From Sergeia podlipaevii (taxonomy: Eukaryota > Euglenozoa > Kinetoplastea > Trypanosomatida > Trypanosomatidae), in NCBI GenBank assembly GCA_030849805.1, contig JASANZ010002274.1, positions 1 to 64,000 of the forward strand: a stretch of 64,000 bases of DNA, given 5' to 3'. The position numbers and the translations under genes were made by a program. The notes under the pieces are model-generated. The model was not told the DNA's origin and ran no database searches. It saw only the letters and a list, made by a program, of their open reading frames with translations. Each line of letters starts with the position of its first letter. Position 1 is the stretch's first letter. Shown piece after piece: positions 40,429 to 50,293 of this stretch.

Positions 40429-41381
40429 TGACCCTAACAAAACCAGACAATACTACAGTACCTGGGATTTCTTTTTTTTTTTTTACTTACGAGCTACATG
40501 GCATCACACGTATATCTACAGAAACGTTCCTTCTGCGTAACCGCGAAACTGGGACGTCTGTTTTTCTTCGTGTTGTTTCTACGGAACATGTGAAGCGTGT
40601 TGCCTGCAGGCGTCGTAATACTTACTATTTCATCCCGGCGTACCGTGAGGGGGGGAGGGAGGGGAAGACACAGACGCAATGTCTACGTCTTGAAGAAGAA
40701 TAACGTATTAATTGAAAGAAACAGAAAGGTAAAATGAATAAGATGGCAAGCATGGGTATTGAGAGAGAATCAATCCCAGAGCAATGAGAAGGCATCATAT
40801 GAGATGGAGAGGGGAGGGAGGAAGAACAGGTACGATAAAGAGTGCGCGATTGACGATTCAGTCGTTTGTGGTTCTCTTTTTTATGAGTTTATCCGTACTG
40901 GCCTCTCCCCCCCTCCTCGCGTTTTGCTTTCTTTGTTCTCCTCCTTTCTTTCTGAGGTGCGCTGTACTACCACCCTTTCAATATTGATATTATTACTATT
41001 TATTTATCTATTTTAACAGAATCTTATGGTCGAAAACAAAAAGGTGAACTTTAAGCATTGACAAATTTTGTACGTTCTCGCGTTTTATGTTGTTGTTTTT
41101 TTAGATGTACGAGGGGAGAGGGGGGAGGGAGAATTGTTTTGATGGAGAAGTAATGCAGTATGCTTAATGTATGTGTGTAGCTCTTTTTTTGTACCTTGTC
41201 CGTCCTATTTATCTACGCCTTTTTTCCTTTGATGTTGTACTTGTTCTCCCTTTCTTTCTTTTTTTTTCTTTCGCCTCTGCGTTTTTTGCCCAATAATACC
41301 TGCTAGCAACACCACGCTCATTATTCATCCATACAATATAAACAGCTCCAATCACAATCATCAGCATTATATATTTATAGG
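40429..41381 (+). other. Spacer of about 0.95 kb, no gene seen
   Basis: Contains a G-rich stretch near 40649-40667 and another near 41111-41131. A pyrimidine tract at about 41219-41275 is followed by CTGCTAG (AG at 41305-41306); TTATAG at 41379-41380 is a second possible acceptor directly beside the start codon. Confidence 0.5.
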
Positions 41382-41843
41382 ATGAACGTCGGATCTGCAA
41401 GTCCGCTTTTAGAGCGTCTTGACGCCTTCTTTGGCGAAGGCGCCAACACAGACGCTGTGGGTGATTTCATGGCTGCTGAGCAGGAGGCGCTGCTCTCTGT
41501 AACTGGTGAAACCGTCGCCCCAGATTCCCGTGAGGGCCTCGTAGCATATGCACTCTTTAAGCGCTACAGCGTGATGATGGAGGACATGCTAGAGAAGTTT
41601 ATCGTCAAGGAAGCAGCTTCGGAGAGTCCGATCAGCCTTGAGCAACTGGCTGAGGCCGTCATGGACGAACTGAAGCAACCCTATGGGTCTTTCCGCCTGC
41701 TTTGCACGCCATACATTGCAGCGGCTTTGGACTTTGACGCGTTTGTCCAGCTCGCACTGGAGACGACCGATATTGGCTGTTATGATGGAGAGGAGTACAG
41801 CGAGGAGGAGGAGGAAGACGAAGAGGATGGAGAAACTCAGTGA
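41382..41843 (+). CDS. BART-domain protein (ARL2BP/CFAP36-like)
   Basis: Product of 153 residues. Residues about 1-122 read as the all-helical BART fold: LLERLDAFFGEG, then FMAAEQEALLSV, a long YALFKRYSVMMEDMLEKFI helix (about 53-71), SLEQLAEAVMDEL and FDAFVQLALETTD. The F-x-x-Y-x-x-M-x-x-x-L-E pattern is the part that binds ARF-like GTPases ARL2 and ARL3 in ARL2BP. A Glu/Asp tail (EEYSEEEEEDEEDGETQ) ends the protein. BART proteins act in ciliary cargo handling with ARL3, or, in CFAP36, sit in the cilium. Size fits ARL2BP. No CFAP36-specific coiled coil follows the domain. Confidence 0.75.
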   Translation: MNVGSASPLLERLDAFFGEGANTDAVGDFMAAEQEALLSVTGETVAPDSREGLVAYALFKRYSVMMEDMLEKFIVKEAASESPISLEQLAEAVMDELKQPYGSFRLLCTPYIAAALDFDAFVQLALETTDIGCYDGEEYSEEEEEDEEDGETQ

Positions 41844-42607
41844 GGTGCAGCTGGAAAAAAAAAATATTCTAATCAGGAATACATAAACCTACTTTGCAAT
41901 TGCATGTAAACAAAAGATTTTTATGTGGTCCAATAGCACGCAGAGATAATTGCAATTCCTCACATACATACATACATACGAACATAAGAGAACACAGCAA
42001 ATTATTATCCATGGTTCTACACAACGTGTGAGATTTCTTTTTTGTAAGTAACGGATCAGCATCTACGGCACAGAATTTCTGTCTCATGTTTTCAAACTGT
42101 TTTTTTTTGTTGTTTGCTGAATTCTTTTTCTTTGTTGTTTCTTGTTTGTTCATATTTCTTTTTTTTTTTTTTTGTGTGTGTAGTGTGGAAGGGAGTACGG
42201 TCGCTCATTGGTACGATCACTGAGCATTACTTGTATTTTTTTTTCTTTCTATATGAGGAAAATACGCCTGCACCACCATCACCACCACCAGAAGTATCTA
42301 CATTTGTACAACAATAGTTTTTTTTGTAGATCATTGTTACCATTATTTTTCCTATCTTGTGAACAACATAGTTTTGGCTTGTCTCAAACACTTTGCTGAG
42401 ACTATTCATATATTGCATATTATATATATATATATATATATAGAAAGACTGAAAGCCCCTTCATATATCAAAAATAAAAATAAAAAAAAAACGATTGTGC
42501 TGTTGACCCCTTTAGAATAGAACTGCGCAGTGACACACGTTGCGCTCTTACGGTCTTTTAGCGTTTTTTTTTTTCTTCTTCTTTCTTTCTCTCATAGCGA
42601 CATCACC
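41844..42607 (+). other. Spacer: UTRs, TA tract and splice acceptor
   Basis: No gene seen. A TA dinucleotide tract lies at about 42418-42442. A pure pyrimidine tract at about 42564-42593 ends in CTCATAG (AG at 42596-42597), leaving only about 10 bases before the start codon of the next gene. Confidence 0.6.
42418..42442. repeat. TA dinucleotide microsatellite upstream of the four-pass protein gene
   Basis: An uninterrupted alternating TA tract of about 24 bases, about 170 bases upstream of the start codon at 42608 and 5' of the predicted splice acceptor, so probably outside both mature mRNAs or in the 3' UTR of the BART gene. Confidence 0.8.
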
Positions 42608-45600
42608 ATGAGCGGCTACAGCGAAAGCTCTCCGTTACCGTCTATCAGAAATGAGGACAACTCCTCTCAAGCATCAACGCCACTACCTCAGGCGGGGCTC
42701 CGAGGCACGCAGCGCGCTGAGGCTCTCTATGGGGAGGGTTCCTTCTTCTCTGGCGGCATGGATCATCACGCGCCACGTGCGCTGATGCGGAGTAGCGCCT
42801 TTGGCTCACCGCTTGCCAGTGGAAGTCAACTAGATGTCCAGAACAGCACCATGTCGTACCACCCTATGGAACTGCGCATGCCGAACCGGGCTTCCCATCT
42901 TACACCAACCATCTCGCTGATGAGCGGAGGACAAGAAGATATGCACTCATGGGAGGCGCACTCACCGCGTGAAGAGCACCATGTGCGGCACCAGCAACGA
43001 GTGGATAGCACTGGTAACCCTAGCAGCGATGATAAAGGGAATACCCAAGGAAGCGGGCGTCACGCCTCCAGCGATCACCACCTTGAGGACAGTCTTCCAG
43101 GCGTCTCGCAACATGAGGGTGAGGAGGACGAAGGTCAAGATGGCCGCGGCAGGGGTGGAGAAGGAGCAGATGGCAGTACTCCCAACTCAGGCCCTCCGCC
43201 TGCCCCGCTTGATGTCACATGTGGGCCAGAGAGCGTCATTCATCCAACGTTGAAGACTTTCACGTTTGGTACTCGCAGTGAGTCTCAGAAATCTCTCCGC
43301 ACCGTCGCGGCTCCAGCAAGAGCAGTGGTAGCAGAGCACCCGTGCGTTCCCGTTGTCGCGAGGCTGTGTGAGGTGGCAGTAGTCAGCGGCGCTACCTCCC
43401 CACGATGCAACTCCTCACTGCGCTCCACCAATGGACCACAGCAAGTGGAAGCACAAACTGGTACAACAAACACTAGTAGCACTAGCTGCCCGACGACGGC
43501 GACCACGACGATTACGAGCGTTGCACCGCCTCCTTTCGTCGGAGGTATCGCCCCACGTCCAATAGAGTCGCGTGCTCCTAGCGGGGTGGGGCCATGCCAC
43601 GTGGAGGGCACTGACGTGCGAGATACCAGCAAAGTGGAGGCCCTTCACTCACCTCCACTTCCGCCATCGCGAGAGCCCTCTTTATTCGGCTTGAGGCCCA
43701 TTTTTTTCTCCCCTCCGCCACTTCTTTCGTGTTCCTCAAAAATCCTCGGCCCTTCTCCAGACCCACCGGTTGCTATTGTGCCGAGTCCTCCTGAAGCGAT
43801 AGAAGTAGATGACGGCAGTAGCAACACTACAAGTAGTAGGAGCAGCCACACGAACAAGGAGGATGTGGTCGTGTCTGGCGATGACAGTAAGAAAAGTGAT
43901 GGCAGGCCAGAGGACTCTAGCCCGCTCTCCGCGCTATCACCTCCACCACCGTCGGCACCATGTAGCATCACCACTTCGGCATTACACAACGTATCTCCTC
44001 TTATCCAGCAGTACAACTACTGCAAGTCAGATATTAAGCGTATTGCCTCTACTAGCGAGTATACTTTTGATGTTTTGCGCAGTCGCAGTGTAGCACTGCG
44101 CGTACTTCCAGAGAAGACACTGCAGCGCTTGAACCCTGCACGGTCGGTCCACGCGGCACTTGTGGAAGCTGGTGACGTGGCCCAGTACTGGATCAAGGAG
44201 AAGCAAAAGAAGCGACATCAGCGACACGCGAGTGGAGGTGTAGCTAGTACGAAACACAAAGGCAAGGATGCTGCCGCGACGTTGCGTGAGATCACAGTGA
44301 AGCAGTTTCCACCTTCCCTGGTCACCTACGACAGCATTGCGCTGGCACTCGCAGTGTCACTGTGGAGCACGGTTCTGTATCACAACGATCTTGTTACCGC
44401 CGCGCTCACATACTTCGCCAGCCTTCATGACAACGTCACGGTTGGCCGAGAAAGTAACGTCGACGGTGATGCCAAAGAAGACGGAAATGGGAAATTGATG
44501 GATAGCAGGGAGGGCGAGGAGGCAGGGAGCAAGGAGGCAGGGGTAAGTTCCTCCTCTTCATCGACTAGTTCTTCTGCTGCGTGGCGTGGAGGAAGTGACT
44601 CCTCAACGGGAAGCAGCGCGTCTGGCACGATGGAAGTCTCCATACCAGCGCTCTTTTCCTGGCTCAACAGGGAGGGCATTGACATTATTGTCTTATCCGC
44701 TGATAGGCGCGCCGCCTCGTCGTTTTGCGTCAAGCACCGTTACGTATCCCGAAACTCGCTAAATACTTCACGACAGCAACACCTCAAGCGTGCGCTGGTA
44801 GCTCTAGAGTATGATGTGGAGAAGGACTTGTGGGCCCCGCTTACACTTCGTCGGCCCATCAGAGCTGCCGCTGCCGCGCAGCATGCACAACGCCGAGCAG
44901 AGAGACGCCGACAGAAGAGAAGGGCGAGGAAGGAAGCCGAGGCGGCGGTGCGGGCAGCAGTAGAGGCGAAGGCCGCCGCCACAATGAATAGGAAGAAGGA
45001 AAAATGGATGACGCGACTGCGCCGCTACGATCAAGTACCTGTTTTTCAGAGCGCAGAGCAGGTGCAGCCACGCTTCGTCATGGCGCTGCCAGGCGAGAAG
45101 GCGGACGCCGCTCGTGCAGAAGCACAACGCCTAGAGCTTCCCTTTGCCAGTATGAACTATCCAAACACCGTACAGACAGATATGGGGCTCGTGCCCGTTT
45201 TGAGGGAAAGCACGCACCGCAAGTTGCCTCTGACCTGCGTCAAGCTGCTTTTAGGTTTCCCCAATGCATTCATCGCGGTCCTCATTGGCATTGCTCTTAT
45301 AATTTACGTCAGCATCACGCTGAGTAGTTGCTGTTACTCGGACACGCTGCACCGCTGTTTGACGAGCGACGAGGCTGCTCTCTCATTAGCGAACGGGCAC
45401 GCTGGTGGTAGCGGCAGCAATGACGGCCTAGGTTGTCCTGCGCTAGTGTGCCAGACACAGTATCAGTCTAGCCTTGCCAATCGGTTTCTCTATGGTGCCG
45501 TTGTGGCGCCTGGCAATGTGCTGGTTGTGGTGGTCAGTATGATGTTCTGTGCCGCGATTGCCTGCGTTCTCGTGGTGTTCTTTTCCACTCGCTTCATGGC

Positions 45601-47305
45601 AGTGGGCAGCAATCGCCCCTGCTTCTTCTACATCATGCAGCTAGTCCATGTGTTGTGCAGCGCCGTAGCTTGTGCATTCGCCGCGTACGCACTCTACTCA
45701 TTGCACGGTCACACACATCGTGTTGGATGCGGAAACCTTCACCCAGCGGACGCAAAAGTGTGTCGCGCACGGCAGGGTGCCTGTCCAGGGATTGGATACG
45801 GCGTGGTGGAGCGCTCCTCACCGCCGCAGGTGACGCTAGCGCTATGCATTGTGCTGCTGGTTCTCTGTGCTATTGAGCTGGCGATTGCGCTGCTGCCGAC
45901 CCTACCCTCGGCAGAGGTGTTGTGCACGCTTCCAGTTGCCAAGCCTGATACTCACGCCTTCCAACCGAGCGTGTACGCACCGGATGGCATGTCTGCCCAG
46001 CAGGCAGCTGAGTTGCTGGCAGAGATCAAGCCGGTTCTAAGCACTGACCTCAAGCAGCAGAGGCAAGTGCAGGACTCTTTGCTGACGCGCTCTGCAACAG
46101 TCGGAGAGATGATGCAGACCAATGTAGAGCAGAGCATACGGATGATGGAGTTGAGCAAGACGTCAAAGAAGCGCCGAGGATTTACGCTGCGACATCGCTC
46201 AAGACACGGGAAGCATTTGCGCTACATGTACTTGCAGGATCACGAGGAGGCGGCAGGCGAGGGGGTTGAAGCTTGGCATGTCCCGGGGGGCACTAGTAGT
46301 ATTAATGGTAGCGGCCGTGCAGCAGCCAACAGCGTGACTCATATGGACAGCAAATGCTACGAAGACAATGCGGTGGTTTCTTTGCCGCCGCAGGTAGCGA
46401 TGCGTGTGGATAGGATCAGCAGGCACGTGCAAGCACGTGCGGTCAACCCATTTACCGCTATGGACGCAGCTACCACTACCACTACCACTACTACTACAAT
46501 TGCACCGATGACGCCGCTGCGGAATCCAACAGAGTCGTTAGGGCCTGTCGCCACGGCAAAACGTACGCGCAAGGCGGGTAGCAAAGATTCCCCACGGCCA
46601 GTCTCCAGGGCTTCTGTGTGTCCCTCCACTCACTCCAAAGCTACTGCTGTCTCCCCCACACAAGCGGCGTGTACCGCAAAAGAAGATGGCAGCGACCCAC
46701 AAATGAACTCCCGCTCGTCGTACGGAAGCCTCGCGAGCATGGATGTGGAGCTGGTGTGGCATCGCAGCTCAGCTGGCTTTCCATCCCCATTGGACACTCC
46801 GGCGCCTTCATCAGTGGACACCAATCCAAGCGCAACCAAACCTGGCCGCATCGCTGGCTACGTAAAGATACCAGAGATTTTGCCTCTACCACCGGCATTG
46901 CCGGCGGGTGCTGCAGCAGTGACCGTAGCGGCAAGCTCTGATGTATCCATCTGCCGACCTCCCACGCCACTGCCGGAAGGAGGTGATGGTGGTGCGCAGG
47001 GCAATCCATCTATTTTGATTACGGCGCGTCCACGACAGAGTCGGACGCTGAATCCGACGACAGTGAGTGGCATTGATCGTTTCGTCACTCCGACCCCTGG
47101 CGGCGGGTTGAAGAAGGAAACGACTGCCCATGAAATCTCTTTCAAACCCAAAGCTGATGCGCAGTATGTGCGGCGCACAGAGCGGCAGGTGCAGCGAGTG
47201 CTGCTGGAGAAGATGGGGCTCCTCGATGCTATCGCTGAGCGTGTGCGCTCCAAATGGGACGGTGATGAGGCAGAAAAAGCCTCAAGGCTCAACGCAGAGA
47301 GATAG
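42608..47305 (+). CDS. Large four-pass membrane protein of unknown function
   Basis: Product of 1565 residues, starting at the first ATG after the predicted spliced-leader acceptor. I do not recognise a family. The first 450 residues are low-complexity (Ser, Pro, Gly, His). A more ordered part, about 460-880, begins NYCKSDIKRIAST and contains FPPSLVTYDSIALALAVSLWSTVLYHND, interrupted by a Ser-rich insert and followed by an Ala/Arg-rich charged helix (about 755-810). Four hydrophobic helices lie at about 886-906, 966-993, 1009-1031 and 1075-1097. The loops between helices 1-2 and 3-4 are Cys-rich (SSCCYSDTLHRCL, GCPALVCQ; GCGNLHPADAKVCRARQGAC), consistent with disulfide-bonded extracytoplasmic loops. 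The C-terminal 450 residues are again low-complexity, with a Thr run near residue 1290 and a final helix (about 1520-1560). Confidence 0.75.
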   Translation: MSGYSESSPLPSIRNEDNSSQASTPLPQAGLRGTQRAEALYGEGSFFSGGMDHHAPRALMRSSAFGSPLASGSQLDVQNSTMSYHPMELRMPNRASHLTPTISLMSGGQEDMHSWEAHSPREEHHVRHQQRVDSTGNPSSDDKGNTQGSGRHASSDHHLEDSLPGVSQHEGEEDEGQDGRGRGGEGADGSTPNSGPPPAPLDVTCGPESVIHPTLKTFTFGTRSESQKSLRTVAAPARAVVAEHPCVPVVARLCEVAVVSGATSPRCNSSLRSTNGPQQVEAQTGTTNTSSTSCPTTATTTITSVAPPPFVGGIAPRPIESRAPSGVGPCHVEGTDVRDTSKVEALHSPPLPPSREPSLFGLRPIFFSPPPLLSCSSKILGPSPDPPVAIVPSPPEAIEVDDGSSNTTSSRSSHTNKEDVVVSGDDSKKSDGRPEDSSPLSALSPPPPSAPCSITTSALHNVSPLIQQYNYCKSDIKRIASTSEYTFDVLRSRSVALRVLPEKTLQRLNPARSVHAALVEAGDVAQYWIKEKQKKRHQRHASGGVASTKHKGKDAAATLREITVKQFPPSLVTYDSIALALAVSLWSTVLYHNDLVTAALTYFASLHDNVTVGRESNVDGDAKEDGNGKLMDSREGEEAGSKEAGVSSSSSSTSSSAAWRGGSDSSTGSSASGTMEVSIPALFSWLNREGIDIIVLSADRRAASSFCVKHRYVSRNSLNTSRQQHLKRALVALEYDVEKDLWAPLTLRRPIRAAAAAQHAQRRAERRRQKRRARKEAEAAVRAAVEAKAAATMNRKKEKWMTRLRRYDQVPVFQSAEQVQPRFVMALPGEKADAARAEAQRLELPFASMNYPNTVQTDMGLVPVLRESTHRKLPLTCVKLLLGFPNAFIAVLIGIALIIYVSITLSSCCYSDTLHRCLTSDEAALSLANGHAGGSGSNDGLGCPALVCQTQYQSSLANRFLYGAVVAPGNVLVVVVSMMFCAAIACVLVVFFSTRFMAVGSNRPCFFYIMQLVHVLCSAVACAFAAYALYSLHGHTHRVGCGNLHPADAKVCRARQGACPGIGYGVVERSSPPQVTLALCIVLLVLCAIELAIALLPTLPSAEVLCTLPVAKPDTHAFQPSVYAPDGMSAQQAAELLAEIKPVLSTDLKQQRQVQDSLLTRSATVGEMMQTNVEQSIRMMELSKTSKKRRGFTLRHRSRHGKHLRYMYLQDHEEAAGEGVEAWHVPGGTSSINGSGRAAANSVTHMDSKCYEDNAVVSLPPQVAMRVDRISRHVQARAVNPFTAMDAATTTTTTTTTIAPMTPLRNPTESLGPVATAKRTRKAGSKDSPRPVSRASVCPSTHSKATAVSPTQAACTAKEDGSDPQMNSRSSYGSLASMDVELVWHRSSAGFPSPLDTPAPSSVDTNPSATKPGRIAGYVKIPEILPLPPALPAGAAAVTVAASSDVSICRPPTPLPEGGDGGAQGNPSILITARPRQSRTLNPTTVSGIDRFVTPTPGGGLKKETTAHEISFKPKADAQYVRRTERQVQRVLLEKMGLLDAIAERVRSKWDGDEAEKASRLNAER

Positions 47306-47682
47306 AGCGCACTTTTGAATCATTAGAAAGTATATATATATATATGTGTGTGTGTGTGTGCGTGTATGTTACATTTTATAGATTTTTTTTTTCTCTACAG
47401 ACAATTTGAATGAAAGGGGGAGGGGGGGTCTTCAAAACGAAGAGTTCCTTTTTATATTTATCTGTACGTGCTACACCTGGACTTGTGGGCCACATTGTTC
47501 TCACTCCGCGCATCCACCTCCTTATATTGGAGCACAAATGATATCATTACACTTTGTCCCATTGCTTCATTTTCATCCCTCTTTTTCTCTTTTTTACTAT
47601 TGTTAGCAAGTAGCAAACTTCGGTATTGCGGTGGTGCTCTATTTATTATCATTACTATTATCCCCCCCTCCTCCCTGTAGCA
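47306..47682 (+). other. Short spacer with two candidate splice acceptors
   Basis: No gene seen. TA and TG tracts lie at about 47331-47360. Two pyrimidine tracts end in AG: TATTGTTAG at 47605-47606, and CCTCCTCCCTGTAG at 47679-47680, the latter only two bases before the APC11 start. Confidence 0.5.
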
Positions 47683-47934
47683 ATGGACGTAAATATCAAG
47701 TCGGTGCACCTCGTCGCGCAGTGGATGTGGGACTGCCGAGGTGACACCTGTGGCATCTGCCGCCAACCTTTTGAGGCATGCTGTCCCCAATGTCGCATCC
47801 CTGGTGATGACTGTTCGATTATCACTGGGCGGTGCACTCACACATTCCACATTCACTGTATAGAAAAATGGTCAGCACGGGAAGAACGTGCGGCACCAAT
47901 GTGTCCAATGTGTCGCGAACCGTGGGAATTTTAA
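47683..47934 (+). CDS. APC11: Anaphase-promoting complex subunit 11 (RING-H2)
   Basis: Product of 83 residues, the canonical APC11 length. It starts MDVNIKSVHLVAQWMWD, the beta strand that inserts into the cullin-like subunit APC2. The RING-H2 ligands follow: CGICRQPFEACCPQC, then GDDCSII, CTHTFHIHCIEKW and CPMCREPWEF at the end. The extra Cys cluster between the first RING pair and the GDDC segment, and the final W-x-F, distinguish APC11 from RBX1, which has a longer N-terminus and a different insert. It is the catalytic E3 module of the APC/C, driving mitotic exit by ubiquitination. The ATG at 47683 gives the family's exact N-terminus; a longer frame upstream is not needed. Confidence 0.93.
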   Translation: MDVNIKSVHLVAQWMWDCRGDTCGICRQPFEACCPQCRIPGDDCSIITGRCTHTFHIHCIEKWSAREERAAPMCPMCREPWEF

Positions 47935-48396
47935 CTGACGAATATGTCCATAACAGCACAGTAGCATGAGGATGTGGTTCATTACATATTTTTTTATCTT
48001 TTTGCGGATATTTTTGCTCGTGTGTTGTGGCAGTTAGATAGACTCACATTACTTTGTCTCAAAATCGATAGCATTTAAATAAAAAATATGTATGTGTCCT
48101 TAGCAATAATAAAAAAATAGATTGTTTCATTGTCATCATTATCTTTTTCTCTGTCTAACTACTTGTATTACATTTTCACGATCGAATACTTCCTTTTTTT
48201 TGTCTATTTCAAGTAGATAGTTGTAGTATTATGGTATTGAACGGTTACATATCATTTTTTTATACTTTGTGTCTGTGATTGCTTTATCTTCGAAAAAAAA
48301 AATTGTGTCCTTTGGTCGTTAATCTACCTAGATATATACTGGCGATTCAATAGGTACATATTTTGGAATATATAGGCAATTCTCTGCTCCTCTGCC
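47935..48396 (+). other. Spacer of about 0.46 kb, no gene seen
   Basis: AT-rich. A T-rich tract at about 48190-48210 ends in TTCAAG (AG at 48212-48213), one candidate acceptor for the next gene. Nothing else recognisable. Confidence 0.45.
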
Positions 48397-49116
48397 ATGC
48401 GCCGTGCACAGTTCTACTTTGCTGCCAGCGCGGCTAAGACCGTGGCCACTGCTGCGCCGAGTGTGCTCCCCACGGCTAGCAGCAACGGCGACGTCGAGCA
48501 CGCATTAACTGACCTCGCCGCGGCGACTAAACCAGCCCGCAAGACACGTGTCGAGGTGGCGGAACCCCCTCCGAGCAACTTCATGCCGTCCGCTTCGGAG
48601 GCTCCAGAGTTGCTTCAGTCTTATGTAGAGCCGAAGCCTTTCATCAGCCAGCGCCGCATCCAGCATTTCACGGTATCGCTTGCGCTCGGGGCGACGACGG
48701 TGGGGATGGTATACTTGCTGCTAAGCAAAAACATCAGCGACTGTGTGGAGGAGGAGCAGCATCAAGTGGACCTTGTGAGGCAGCAGCACGCCGCTGCGGT
48801 GCGTCAGCGCGAGCGCTTGTTGAAGGAGTTCTCAGCCCCCAGCTCATACGAGGAGCTCCGCAGCATCATGGCGGAGCGCAACGAGAGGTTAGACTCTCAG
48901 ATGGGCGAGATCACGCGTGGCACGGGTACCTTGCATAGAGAAGCCGTGCACATGATCAAGCTGTGGTGGAACGAGTGTCTCACCAACATTCAAAAGGCAG
49001 TGGACGCGTTTTTAGTGTCACAGGAGCTTCGCAGAGACCGCGTGCAGAACGCCAGCATCAAGGCCACACTCCGCCATCAAGGATATGAGCTTCTTAGCAT
49101 AAAGAAGATCGAATAG
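48397..49116 (+). CDS. Single-pass mitochondrial protein candidate, unknown function
   Basis: Product of 239 residues. The first 20 residues (MRRAQFYFAASAAKTVATAA) are basic and Ala-rich without acidic residues, typical of a mitochondrial presequence. A Pro-rich linker follows, then one transmembrane helix at about 94-110 (FTVSLALGATTVGMVYLLL). The rest is a long helical, charged domain (about 118-239) with coiled-coil character (EEEQHQVDLVRQQHAAAVRQRERLLKEF begins it) and a Trp-containing helix MIKLWWNECLTNIQ. The plan fits an inner-membrane protein with a helical domain in the intermembrane space or matrix. I do not recognise a family; trypanosomatid-specific respiratory or MICOS-like subunits are possibilities only. 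Confidence 0.7.
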   Translation: MRRAQFYFAASAAKTVATAAPSVLPTASSNGDVEHALTDLAAATKPARKTRVEVAEPPPSNFMPSASEAPELLQSYVEPKPFISQRRIQHFTVSLALGATTVGMVYLLLSKNISDCVEEEQHQVDLVRQQHAAAVRQRERLLKEFSAPSSYEELRSIMAERNERLDSQMGEITRGTGTLHREAVHMIKLWWNECLTNIQKAVDAFLVSQELRRDRVQNASIKATLRHQGYELLSIKKIE

Positions 49117-49732
49117 TCCCACAGTCACTGCTGAAGTGACTTGCATGCGCGCACGTGGGGGAAAGGAACAGAAGCGAAGGCTTTCTTTTTAGCTGTTGTT
49201 GTTCATGGGCATTGTTACTCACACAGAGACATTCACACATACGCAAAGGTCTATTTCTATCGCTTCGTTGGGTAGGTTTTCAAAAAAAAAAAAAGGGCAT
49301 CTAAAGCAGATTTATTTCTATTTGGTAGACTTGTGATATTGCAAAGGTTCATTATGTTGAACCTGCTATTTTTGTTGGCCTCAAGGAGCATTTGCAAGCG
49401 CACATGTTGCATCAAGTCCTTCCTTCTTTTGAGTAATTCATGCCTTTTCTCTCTTTAAATAATGATATTTAGCATTACGTGTATTTCTTATCTCTGTTCC
49501 TATATTTTACAATATATGAAGCCCAGCTAGTCGTAGAACAACACTTTACAATTCTGTCTACTTATCCACTTCGCGCAGTAGTTTTTTTTCTCTGTATACA
49601 TTTGCTTACCAATTCTCACAGTGATATATATATACATATATATTTTTACATAAATATTTCTCTTTTTCTTCTTGCTATTTCTTTCTTCTGACTTTTCACA
49701 AGTACTTGAAGAGGAAGAAACTTGACCTCAAG
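49117..49732 (+). other. Spacer: UTRs and splice-acceptor region
   Basis: No gene seen. A long pyrimidine tract at about 49658-49698 ends in TTCACAAG (AG at 49701-49702), leaving a 30-base 5' UTR. Confidence 0.55.
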
Positions 49733-50293
49733 ATGTGGACTTACCTTGATAATTACTTCAATCTCAAGAAGAGCTTTGTCTTCTATGGCTCCTACCATCA
49801 TGAGTGGCACAACCAGCTCGTGCACGTTATTTTCGTTCCTATGATTTTTACTAGTGCTCTCAGCATTGCGTCTCGTATCCCAATTACTGAAACAGTCAAT
49901 CTTTCTCAGCCTGTGGCAGCTTTTTACGCGCTCTCTTTCATTGTCATGGAACCCGTTGCTGGTGCTCTGTATGCGCCGGTTATTGCTGGTATGCAGTACA
50001 TTGCTCAGACCATCCTACAGCCGTATCTTGGCCTTGCCATTGGCATCAATGTGATTGGCTGGGCAGCTCAGATCCTTGCACACAAATTTTTAGAAAAGCG
50101 CAAACCCGCTTTTATGGAGGATCCGTTGCAGGCAATTCACTCTGCGGTTTTCTTTGTGTGGCTGGAGGTTCTCTACGCTCTTGGCTTCAAGTCGAAGGAG
50201 AAAGCTGAGCTTGATGCGCTTATCGCTGAGCGGATCGCTCGTATGGACAGTGAAGCTACTGAAGCCAAGAAAACTGTGCCAGCAACGGCTTAG
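49733..50293 (+). CDS. MPO1/DUF962-family membrane protein
   Basis: Product of 186 residues from the first in-frame ATG. The N-terminal segment has NLKKSFVFYGSYHHEWHNQLVHVIFVP (residues about 11-37 overall), with the family pattern Y-x-x-x-H-x-x-x-x-N-x-x-x-H. Four predicted membrane helices follow, with AQILAHKFLEKRKPAF between helices 3 and 4, where the second histidine motif H-K-x-x-E-x-R-x-P-A lies. The yeast relative Mpo1 is an Fe(II)-dependent dioxygenase in the ER that takes part in alpha-oxidation of 2-hydroxy fatty acids derived from phytosphingosine. The His residues are kept, so catalysis is plausible; the substrate here is not known. The tail is charged and soluble. Confidence 0.87.
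   Translation: MWTYLDNYFNLKKSFVFYGSYHHEWHNQLVHVIFVPMIFTSALSIASRIPITETVNLSQPVAAFYALSFIVMEPVAGALYAPVIAGMQYIAQTILQPYLGLAIGINVIGWAAQILAHKFLEKRKPAFMEDPLQAIHSAVFFVWLEVLYALGFKSKEKAELDALIAERIARMDSEATEAKKTVPATA

Noticed and set aside
39811..40440. Open minus-strand frame opposite p23 with His/Thr/Ala repeats
   Set aside because: It is the mirror of the GGM repeat region and has no coding features of its own.
47626..47682. N-terminal extension of APC11 from an upstream non-ATG codon
   Set aside because: The ATG at 47683 gives the exact family N-terminus and the extension overlaps a pyrimidine tract and splice acceptor.
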